Below, piece by piece: positions 34,234 through 42,376 of a stretch of DNA of 42,376 nucleotides; the first letter of the stretch is position 1, and the number at the start of each line of letters is the position of its first letter. Under the pieces are notes generated by a model that worked only from the letters and a program-made list of their open reading frames with translations, did no database searches and had not been told where the DNA came from. Origin of the DNA: Zancudomyces culisetae (lineage: Eukaryota; Kickxellomycota; Harpellomycetes; Harpellales; Legeriomycetaceae); NCBI GenBank assembly GCA_001969505.1, contig LSSK01001017.1, forward strand, positions 1 through 42,376, read 5' to 3'. Position numbers and translations under genes: made by a program.

Positions 34234-34559
34234 GCAAACTGGGGACACCAAAGCCTATAAAACACATGCCCATATGATTAGGCCGAAACCCTACTTTTCT
34301 TGTTTTGCGTATTCGATGTTGATGATCAATATTTAAAATTAATTGCTAATATTTGGAAATATCCACAATGAATTTTTAAAAAAAAGTTACTATGGGCACA
34401 GAAAGGATGCTATGAGGTGTTTCTTTTCTCCACCACGTTGAAGAACACCCTGAAAAAAGAAGTGCTGGAGCCAAATTAAATTGAATACTGGTTACAAAAC
34501 CAGGAAATATGCAGGAGGAAATGGTCGATATACGGCATCTAGCAATTACTAAGCTCCTC

Positions 34560-34651
34560 CCCTTGTGGTGTATAACCTAGAGCCAATATAGCCATCTTTT
34601 ATACATCATTCAAGGCTGCAATGAAAGGTATAAGTGGTATCACCACAAGGG
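34560..34651. repeat. Imperfect foldback: 11-bp inverted repeat with 70-nt loop
   Basis: CCCTTGTGGTG at 34560-34570 is the exact reverse complement of CACCACAAGGG at 34641-34651. Allowing small gaps, pairing extends inward over GTATA/ATACC-like bases. It may be a structured RNA, a relic of a foldback mobile element, or chance. Confidence 0.5.
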
Positions 34652-35314
34652 TTTCAGAATGTCCCATCCAAAAAAAAACGAGATTTCCTTTTTCAGTGGT
34701 GCTCAATGCTTGTATTTATTACATCAATAGGCAAGATGTGTAAATAGACATAAAAAATTCGTCATTTTAAAGTCAACATTAGCAATTACGTAGGTAGACA
34801 AGAGGTGGTTGGATGTATTGCATCTGAAAACGCAATATACAACAGAACTGCAAACCTACTCCCATTGACCAACTAGGTCACAGCGAATGGTGTATTGTGT
34901 GATTGGGAAAAGCTTTTTCAATTCTTTTCCTATAATTATTGGTGCTAAATGATGCTAATCAGGAGTCGATATTGAAAAACACAGCATTAGTAAGAAAATT
35001 AAAAAAATCCGAGAATGTAAGAATTCAGAATCACTGGTACTGTATACCGGCCTTGTTAACAAATTATGGGGCGGTGATTGTAAAGGTTTTAACATTAGTA
35101 ATAACTATGGTTGAGGTATTGGCAAAAACAAGAAAAGTAATATCTTCTCATGTGCATATATACCACACATTATATCCTTAAACAGATATCTTAAAAATAA
35201 TAATAAATTCAGCACTTGTTTATATAAATAATCCAACTTACATAACAGTTGGTGGAGCTTTGGGTAACAAAATATACTTAGACAAATACAAAGCCTAGAC
35301 AGAGAGACTAAAAC

Positions 35315-37738
35315 ATGCCCAAAATAAGCAAACAAGATAAAAAAAAGAAGGTCTTTGTTATAAAGCACCCGTTTATAACCTGGGTAAACGACTCAATGAA
35401 ATCGCTATCTCAGTCTGCAAGCCCTAAAAAGATACTCTATGAAAATTTTCCTATTATTTCATGGCTGCCAAAATACAATAGAAAATGGTTTATAGGTGAT
35501 ATGATAGCTGGTGTTACTGTAGGCGCCATGGTAATTCCACAGGGATTGGCATATTCGGTACTTGCAGGTCTTCCACCACAATATGGATTATATACTGCAA
35601 TAGTTGGTCCTTTACTATATTTTTTAATGGGAACTTCAAAGGACATCACTTTAGGACCAACAGCTGTTATATCGCTATTAACACATCAAATAATTTTAAA
35701 AAACAGTAACCTACCATACTCACCAGAGACAATCGCGCTGACAGTTGCATTTCTTTCGGGTGTATTGAATCTGTTAATGGGATTGTTTAGACTGGGATTT
35801 ATAATGGAATTCATTCCACTACCAGTAATTGTAGGGTTCACAACTGGATCAGCACTAACAATAATTATGGGCCAGTTTCCCACACTAATGGGAGTAAGAG
35901 GGATTGACACAACACAAACACCAATATTAATAGTGGTAAACACTTTAAAATCAATACAAAAAATGCGGTATTTGGATATGATTTTTGGGATATCCAGTCT
36001 GATACTGATTATCTCAATAAGGCTACTTGCATCAAAATATCAAAAAAAGTCGAGGTTTGTGTTTTATTTGGGTGTACTCAAGAATACAGTGACTATACTA
36101 TTATTTACACTACTGGGATTCATTATTAAAAAATATCAACCAGACAGCTCACTCAATATAGTGGGAAAAATAAATAGAGGGTTTTATAAGCCAAAAGCAC
36201 CAACCATAACCACGGAGATGTTTTCTGCGATAGGTGTAAATGTTATTACAATGACGTTAGTAGTGATTCTAGAACATACTGCAATCGCAAAGGCGTTTGC
36301 AAGGCTCGATGGCTATGAGATAAAAAACAACAACGAACTTATTTCACAAGGCGCTACTAATGTGATAGGACCCTTTTTTGGATCATATGCAAGTACTGGA
36401 AGCTTTTCACGGTCATCAGTAAACAGAAATTCCGGATCCCAAACACCGTTAAACGGGTTATGGACGAGTTTGGTTGTTATTTTTTCGCTGTCGTTCTTGT
36501 ATCCGGTCTTTTATTATATTCCCAAAGCAGCAATAGCTGCAGTAATAGTGACAGGTGTACTCGAGCTTATAAGTAAACCCAGTGTGTTTATAAAACTATG
36601 GAAAGTAGGCCCACTCGATCTTGTCGCTTCATTTCTTTCGTTGTTTTTGACACTGTTCATAAGCGTAGAAATTGGAATATACACTGCCATGGGATTCAGT
36701 GCGTTTGTTTTCCTGTTGAAAGTGCTTTTTACAGCTGTACAATTGTATACGCTTAACGAGGAGTCAAATAAATATATGAGCGCAGATGCCTTTCCATTAG
36801 AACTTTCTAGTGACGGAATAATAGTAGTCAAACCGTATCAATCGATCAACTATTTGAACGCTTCAAGAGTCAAGAACATGATAGTCGAGCTAGCTCATAT
36901 TTTGACGTACTCAACTAAAGTAGTAAATAGCTTGGAGATTCAAACTGATTGGACAAAGCTCATGTACAACGACATTGAAGGTTCCAGAAAGGAATTTTTG
37001 GAAAAGCTATATTTATCCAGAAGACACCACAGTATTTTTTCCAAAACACAGTTAACACAAGAAGAGGTTATAAAACACGAACAGAACAAAAAGACCGAAG
37101 AGCTGCCGTTATTGAGAGCAGTTATAATAAATATGTCTGCGGTCTCATTCATAGACACATCAGGAGTTCAAATGCTTCAAGACTTAAAGAAGGAGTTACT
37201 TGAATATTCCAGAAAACAAAGAGTATTATTTAGCAACCATTCTGCGGCAGATGATGGCAAAAGACTTGCAGAAGGTGTCACCAAGGATAAAGCTGAGTTG
37301 ACACCAAGGAAAACACTAAGTGATATTGATGATTTTGAGTTGCACTTTGCAAGTGTAAAGCCGGACGTTTTACGTGTTTTGGAACTTACAGGACTATCGA
37401 AGGTCATTTTAGACTACAAAGCAGAGCTGCGGCTTTCGGAAACAGCTAGTATTGAACAACTTACACCTCTCGGGTATAGCACACCAGAAAACGATGCCAA
37501 AAATGCGAATGCTTTCTTTACAGACCCACAGAATGGTGATGCAGGCACGAGTGATATGTATACCACCAATAGGCCGCTAAAAATTGAAGCTTCTGAGCTA
37601 GTCGAAAGCATGTTTTTGAACTACCCCATAGGTAGGCCGGCGCATACAAGGCACCTTTCTGAATATGAGCTTGTAAGCGATAATGTACACGACTCTGTGG
37701 ACAGTGCTATTGCCTACATTAAATTTAACAATGTCTAA
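35315..37738 (+). CDS. SulP-family high-affinity sulfate permease (Sul1/Sul2 type) with STAS domain
   Basis: This intronless gene encodes 807 residues, a usual length for fungal sulfate:proton symporters of the plasma membrane. The N-terminal cytosolic arm is Lys-rich. The SLC26/SulP core starts at WLPKYNRKWFIGDMIAG; the family signature is PQGLAYSVLAGLPPQYGLYT (75-94), then MGTSKDITLGPTAV. About 10-14 hydrophobic helices follow, with EHTAIAKAFA and GSFSRSSVNRNSG characteristic of SulP transporters. A C-terminal STAS domain (from about residue 510) carries INMSAVSFIDTSGVQML near 605-620, interrupted by a Lys/Glu-rich insertion. The last 80 residues are Asn/Thr/Ser-rich. Expression is probably sulfur-regulated by analogy with other fungi, but I could not identify a regulator site in the promoter. 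Confidence 0.96.
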   Translation: MPKISKQDKKKKVFVIKHPFITWVNDSMKSLSQSASPKKILYENFPIISWLPKYNRKWFIGDMIAGVTVGAMVIPQGLAYSVLAGLPPQYGLYTAIVGPLLYFLMGTSKDITLGPTAVISLLTHQIILKNSNLPYSPETIALTVAFLSGVLNLLMGLFRLGFIMEFIPLPVIVGFTTGSALTIIMGQFPTLMGVRGIDTTQTPILIVVNTLKSIQKMRYLDMIFGISSLILIISIRLLASKYQKKSRFVFYLGVLKNTVTILLFTLLGFIIKKYQPDSSLNIVGKINRGFYKPKAPTITTEMFSAIGVNVITMTLVVILEHTAIAKAFARLDGYEIKNNNELISQGATNVIGPFFGSYASTGSFSRSSVNRNSGSQTPLNGLWTSLVVIFSLSFLYPVFYYIPKAAIAAVIVTGVLELISKPSVFIKLWKVGPLDLVASFLSLFLTLFISVEIGIYTAMGFSAFVFLLKVLFTAVQLYTLNEESNKYMSADAFPLELSSDGIIVVKPYQSINYLNASRVKNMIVELAHILTYSTKVVNSLEIQTDWTKLMYNDIEGSRKEFLEKLYLSRRHHSIFSKTQLTQEEVIKHEQNKKTEELPLLRAVIINMSAVSFIDTSGVQMLQDLKKELLEYSRKQRVLFSNHSAADDGKRLAEGVTKDKAELTPRKTLSDIDDFELHFASVKPDVLRVLELTGLSKVILDYKAELRLSETASIEQLTPLGYSTPENDAKNANAFFTDPQNGDAGTSDMYTTNRPLKIEASELVESMFLNYPIGRPAHTRHLSEYELVSDNVHDSVDSAIAYIKFNNV

Positions 37739-38994
37739 TACAAAAACACTAAAGAAGAGGGGGGAGGGGACATGTGTGATGTCTGGTGGGCAAACTTTTG
37801 TATCTTATCTTACTTGCATTGCTTTATTCTTAGTGTAGATACAACGCTTGTAGAATATATTTTATTACTAATATTAAGAGGAAGCGACTATCACAGTGGT
37901 ATATCTTTAAAATGGCTGTTATTTGTAGTTTTTTGTGGATGTAGACCGGAGTTTATAATTATTAATATTTTTTGGAAATATCAGTGTTATATAATGTCAA
38001 GGCTGATCAATACTGAATAGTCAAACTCCTTAAAAAATAAACATTTTATATTTAAAGATACTCAAAAACACACACAGCACAAATGACTGCTATAGTAAGG
38101 TGGCCCTAGGTACTTGGCCAGATACCAAGATGTTGAGACCATCTGTGAGGGCCTAAGGAGTGACGTAGAATGATCTAAAATATATTTTACGCTTACATAT
38201 TTCGTGAGTAGTAATGGGGGGTTGAGAAAATGCAGAGGTTGGCTGTTTTCTGTACCTATGTGATAAAAGGTAGGGTGGCTTCCAACACTCTTTTCTTTTA
38301 TAAGGAAAAGTAAATTATAGAAAGATATTGTTTTTGGTTTAAATTGGTGTGTATACAATTAGGTAGTAGTTATGCCAATGATTAACTGTTTTGGCTCTTT
38401 AGATAACACGATTATCAAGAACAAAAAAAGATTGTAGAAAGTAAAGAGAATAAAAAAAGGACAACAGGTTACCAAAATCCCAGTTAATAAAAAAGTGGAA
38501 CAACAACAAAAAAAAACAATGGAGTGTTGATGGGTGCGATGAGCGCTTACTTGATAGCAATTCATTTTTTATACAGGTTGTATTTATGGCAATTAGCTAA
38601 TCGATAGAATTTGAATGGATTTGAGATAATGGGAAGAGAGGATTTCGTTCAAAAAAGCGAAAAAATCAAAGTCTTGATATGGAATTGATGCAACAGTTGG
38701 GAAATAAGGCGAGAATGTTAGCAGATTTTATTTGGTAATCTTCTCAACAAATCAAACCATCTTTTTTTTTTTGGTATGTAGGTCGCCTTACAGCTCCTAG
38801 AATAGCATAAAGAAATGCCCATTTCATTATCTCTAAAAAAAAAGTAAAATAAAATAAATAAAAATAAAAGTAAAAATAAAAATACTCAAAGATAATAAAA
38901 ACAAATTCAATTCGTTTCCCGATTATTAATATAAAAACTAACTGTGTGTAATTTTTATCTTTGCAGAAAAACATTTATAAAAAGAAACATAAAG
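37739..38994. other. Intergenic region/promoter of the SdhC gene
   Basis: This 1.26-kb space lies between two plus-strand genes. Just after the permease stop there is a GGGGGGAGGGG purine run (37760-37770). An A-rich simple sequence of AAATA/AAAATAA units (38830-38885) lies about 110 bp before the SdhC ATG and is a plausible nucleosome-depleted promoter element. Minus-strand frames at 38062-38358, 38359-38565 and 38744-38974 are low-complexity and not called. Confidence 0.55.
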
Positions 38995-39935
38995 ATGTCA
39001 GCAATCACAAGACTAGGTAAATATACAATCGCTATATAACAGCCGAACTCGGGAATCTGTGCTTTAGCACCCTAAACAAGAGCATTTAGGCTGCAGGCTC
39101 TACTTCTGCTGTCCTCTTTTGGCACTAATTTTCTAATTTTCTAAATGTATTCTTGTAGGTAGTAACACGACCTCGGCTCTTCTACGCAGCACTCTGCGTA
39201 CAAGGTAACTATCACTCTATACGCGCATCAATTCTTTTTTCTTTTTGACGAAAATAGAGCCTAATTCAACACTTTGAAATTGACAATGGCAATAGAATGC
39301 TTCTTGACACCACAAGGTGCTTTGGCCAGACCATAGGACTCAACTCCTTTAGATCTGTAACCACTCAAGCTGAAAAGGCAAAACATGCTAAGCTCAACAG
39401 ACCAGTTTCTCCTCATTTTGGAGCCTTCAAACCACCAACCAGCATGATTTACTCTGGTGGTAACCGTATTTCCGCTTTGATCCTATCATTCAGTAAGAAT
39501 ATTGTCCATTACAGCATATATGTTCATATATATATACAAATATAAGAGAATCTCTTCTCTGTATTTGCCTTTAGCGAATAGCACACGAATGTGTTATTCG
39601 ACAACTGTGAGAATCAAGTTACTAAAAAAAATCTTACACATTTACCGTATTTTACAGCTGGCTTGGCTGGTACCGCTCTTTTAGGGTTGGGCTCAACCAT
39701 CGGCTATTATGTTGATGCGCCTACCGCTGCATCCGTTGCTGCTGCCCTTCCTGCACTGATTTTCTACCCCGCAAAGTTGTTCTTTTCTTCCGTATTCAGC
39801 TATCACACTGTTGAGGGTGTTCGTCGTCTTCTATGGAGAACAGGATTCCTTCTTTCACCCCAACAAATGCGCACATCAGGTTATGTTGTTTTGGGCCTAG
39901 TTGCCACTCTTGCTAGCTACCTTACATTCTTTTGA
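38995..39935 (+). CDS. SDH3: Succinate dehydrogenase cytochrome b subunit (SdhC, complex II membrane anchor)
   Basis: Four exons, 38995-39016, 39159-39204, 39296-39492 and 39658-39935, join in phase to 180 residues. The product anchors complex II in the mitochondrial inner membrane, binding heme b and ubiquinone. Residues 1-50 are rich in Ser, Thr, Arg and Leu without acids for the first 26, a clear mitochondrial presequence that is itself split by two introns. The mature start LNRPVSPHFGAFKPP is diagnostic of SdhC. SGGNR (76-80) corresponds to the quinone-site S-x-x-H-R: Ser76 and Arg80 are kept, but the His is Asn79. His138 in SYHTVEGVRRLLW is the expected heme ligand. Three hydrophobic helices follow the usual pattern. 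The 5'-most exon has only 22 coding bases, yet its start codon and splice phases fit. Confidence 0.93.
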
Positions 39936-40486
39936 TTTGGAACAAAATAAATATTTTTTCCTTCCAAAAATCATGTATGATGCGATACAATACAGTAGCG
40001 TATAACATACCCCTCCCACTTAGAATATAAATTCAAGTCCCTAAATTGGTTCAATGGACGCTCAGTAGTTGTATATTACATAAGATAGTTTCCTATTAGC
40101 ATATACTAGTCCTAGGCCTACGAATTATAACACCAAGTGGAAAATAGCTGTTCCTTTGCTGTTTGTGCTTTGTAACTACAACAGCATTATATTTAATACC
40201 AACGAGTCTTTCATAAAAAGTCGAAGTTTTATCTCCTCACCATCTAGTTGCCGTTTGTGGTCTTTTTGCCCTTAGTCCAAGCACTCTAAACTTCCAAGGA
40301 AGAGGATCAAGGAGGATGAGAGCAAAGTGACAGGAGAGAGCACAATTTCTAGAGTTATTTATTATTTCACAACTCGTGTACTACGAAAACTAAATAGAAA
40401 TAACATTTATAAACATTAAGTGTAAAATATCTTTATATGAATCTGCCTGTTCACTCTTCTGTCTTTACGATGAAAAGTCTTCCTTT
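39936..40486. other. Convergent intergenic region
   Basis: These 551 bases separate the 3' ends of the SdhC and uL13m genes. AATAAATATTTTTTCC directly after the SdhC stop (39946-39961) looks like a polyadenylation region. I see nothing else. Confidence 0.6.
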
Positions 40487-41397
40487 TTATTCAGTAGATT
40501 TTGCTTGAGAAGGTAAGTTTAAATCATGAGCCTTAAAAATGTTGGCTTCATATGGGTTTTCGGTATCTGGGAATATGTACAGCCTACCAACTCTCTTATC
40601 TCTTAGTCTGTTTTTGGGCAGCATGCCTGAAACGGCCTTTCTGATAATCTAGTGGAAATAACAGAAATTATTGGATAAAAGACTAGATAAATATACAAAC
40701 TTCAATCAGTAAGATATATTTGAAAACTCAACTAACCTCTTCAGGTTTTTTTTCCATCATATCCTTATATTTAACAGCATTTAATCCGCCTGGATGACCT
40801 GTGTGTTTCCTATATAGCTTTTGTTCTCTTTTTCGCCCAGTAACCTCAACATGCTTGGCATTAATTACAACTACATTATCTCCACAGTCAGCTATTTGTA
40901 TTTATAATCAAGATTCATTTCCATACATAATTATGAGCACAACTTAGCAAATTCCATTTTCACATATAAAAACATTTTTATACGTTTTTAGGTGTAAATT
41001 AATTGTCAATACAACGTTGTATGAATAATACTTAATACTGACAAACTCCATAGCATAAAAAAGGAAATGACCAAACTATCAGGAACAAAATTCAAAAAAA
41101 GACTTACAAGCTGGATCATAAATTGGTTTGTGCTTTCCCATCAGTACCGTGGCTATTTGGGAGCTCATTCTTCCAAGAACTTGACCCTTGGCATCAACTA
41201 GGTGCCAAATCCTCGCATAAGCCAATCCAGTCTATTTGTATGTCCGAGAATAGTGTTATCAGTTTTACAACCTTGTTTGGATCTGTAAATGACCGAATTT
41301 ATGGGTATACTATTCAAATCTTGAAAAAGTTCACAATGCAAAAAAGAAAAAATTCGACAAAATCTCACAAACTTACATTTCCTACAGTGCTAGACAT
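40487..41397 (-). CDS. MRPL23: Mitochondrial ribosomal protein uL13m (Mrpl23)
   Basis: Four exons are inferred: 41397-41377, 41231-41108, 40891-40737 and 40648-40487. All phases agree, giving 153 residues. This is the mitochondrial form of bacterial L13, a large-subunit protein. It begins [24 protein letters not shown], like yeast Mrpl23. The core motifs are [73 protein letters not shown] and [14 protein letters not shown] (pieces given across exons). The first exon encodes only seven residues; a standard GTAAGT donor and an acceptor ending AAATAG with matching phase support it. The introns are 145, 216 and 88 nt. The gene is convergent with SDH3, so two nuclear genes for mitochondrial proteins lie tail to tail. 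Confidence 0.94.
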
Positions 41398-42376
41398 TAC
41401 TCTATATCTTTAATCCGGAATTTGCAAGAGTACCCTTAATTCGATTTATGAGTATATAAAAAAGAAATAATTTGTTTTTTGTATGGTGGTAGATTTTTTT
41501 GTTTTTTTTTTTACAATATGATTTTTTGTTTTCCAAAACTTGATTAATGACTTTGGTTTTTATTGGCTAGGACCATAGTATACTTTTTAGCGAAAAATAA
41601 AGTCGAGTAATCTCAAAAGCAATTATTTGTCTTTTTAATCAACTTGGGGTTAAAAAAGTTTTTAGAGTGATCCCTTTTAATATCATGGTTAGTTTCGGTA
41701 TGCTAAACTAGAGAAAGGTCAAAGATAAAATGCTGTTATACATCTCCTTTTTCGCAATGCAGTCGGGTTGTTATTCAGTATGGTTTATTGATGAAACTAT
41801 GCAAATAAAAATTCTATGCTGTTTAACCATGTATGTTGGTTTAATTCCGTTTTGACATCGCCTTATATATTTTATTCTATGTGAGATTATTTTTGGGGGG
41901 GAAGGTATAAATGGCTATCTGAAAGTATAGCTGCTGTACCATCACTATTGCTAGGTGTAATTGAATATACCCTCAATACTTTGGGTCGACGGCCTAGACT
42001 TCTGTGTATTTGGTGCAGAGTATGCCACAAGATTTAAATACAATGACGCTAATAAATTTATTGAGTTTCTAATTTGTAATATACTATGTGCTGTGGATAA
42101 AACAGTTTTTTGTATATCGGTGGGGGATATCTCGCAGTGAAAATGATACATCAACGATATTCACAGAAACGTTGCTAGAGTTGAAGATTATTGCCGAGAC
42201 TTAATAACATTCTTTTATAAGCAATAAAACCAATGTGTGCAAAAGTTCAATAAAAAAACAGTTGGTGGTAAATATTACTGATTTGGCTGACTTGGTCTCA
42301 TCAGCTCTTTAGATATGAACAATTTATACTAGTATGAAAACAGAAAGACTCTCTACAATGCGAAATGGTTTGGATG
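41398..42376. other. Upstream region of uL13m and window end
   Basis: The promoter of the minus-strand uL13m gene should lie just right of 41397; T-rich runs at 41492-41512 are near it. A G-run (GGGGGGG) occurs at 41895-41902. A 67-codon minus-strand frame at 41951-42154 has no recognisable domain. No gene is called to the window end. Confidence 0.5.

Larger units (their letters stand above)
32816..35314. other. Long intergenic region (2.5 kb)
   Basis: This is divergent space between the DUF2009 gene (-) and the sulfate permease (+). It contains an ATAAAT microsatellite (33743-33771), a 14-bp-period repeat with AATTGCGAATT (34209-34233), a G-run at 34096-34102, and an 11-bp foldback at 34560-34651. 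Open frames (98 codons at 33533; 80 codons at 34939, which starts at TTG) lack domain support. Between 34400 and 34660 the base composition is more coding-like but all frames are broken. Confidence 0.5.

Noticed and set aside
38359-38974. Hydrophobic Phe/Leu/Tyr-rich minus-strand frames
   Set aside because: They are translations of A-rich simple sequence on the + strand.
1-42376. tRNA, 5S rRNA, spliceosomal snRNA and CRISPR-like arrays
   Set aside because: I scanned by eye for the B-box/T-loop GGTTCGA pattern on both strands and for conserved U1-U6 segments and found none; there are no regularly spaced repeats.

Overview
This is a nuclear fragment of a fungus. Evidence: spliceosomal introns of roughly 70-260 nt with GT..AG ends and CTAAC/CTAAT-like branch points, AT-rich and homopolymer-rich intergenic DNA, and genes with fungal-type architecture (a Coq11-like Rossmann protein, a Csc1/Rsn1 channel with the fungal C-terminal motif, a LAMMER kinase, and a mitochondrial uL13m with a short fungal-style N-terminus). 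AT richness and family divergence make an early-diverging zygomycete-type lineage (for example Kickxellomycotina/Harpellales) my best guess, at low confidence.

Layout. 101-701 (+): 3' part of a G-protein alpha subunit, cut by the window edge. 1659-2528 (-): SDR dehydrogenase. 5446-7611 (+): intronless LAMMER kinase. 8584-10458 (-): three-exon SET-domain protein with an unrecognised conserved N-terminal module. 11561-12948 (+): six-exon Coq11-like protein. 14403-15538 (+): two-exon alpha/beta hydrolase. 15893-16912 (-): secreted CAP-domain protein. 18768-20003 (-): 3-ketoacyl-CoA thiolase. 22365-26461 (+): seven-exon Csc1/TMEM63-family channel. 27643-28014 (+): small secreted, probably GPI-anchored orphan. 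28500-29006 (-): orphan membrane protein. 30326-32815 (-): B-box/DUF2009 (UPF0652) protein. 35315-37738 (+): SulP sulfate permease. 38995-39935 (+): four-exon succinate dehydrogenase cytochrome b subunit. 40487-41397 (-): four-exon mitochondrial ribosomal protein uL13m.

The genes do not form a pathway cluster. Several concern mitochondria or lipid and redox metabolism (Coq11-like, SdhC, uL13m, thiolase, SDR). Others concern signalling and membranes (G-alpha, LAMMER kinase, Csc1 channel, sulfate permease) or the cell surface (CAP and GPI-type proteins). Exon structures were assembled by hand from reading frames, splice-site phase and family resemblance; every multi-exon model given closes in frame except the CAP junction and the first DUF2009 intron, which are flagged.

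Long intergenic stretches (1-3 kb) carry simple repeats, a foldback sequence and a few possible micro-exons, but no tRNA, rRNA, snRNA or transposase that I could recognise. I see no convincing novel multi-gene system. The most distinctive items are the SET protein with its extra module and altered SET motif, the SdhC quinone-site substitution, the orphan GPI-type protein, and possible overlooked small spliced genes near 20.8-21.6 kb and 27.2-27.4 kb.
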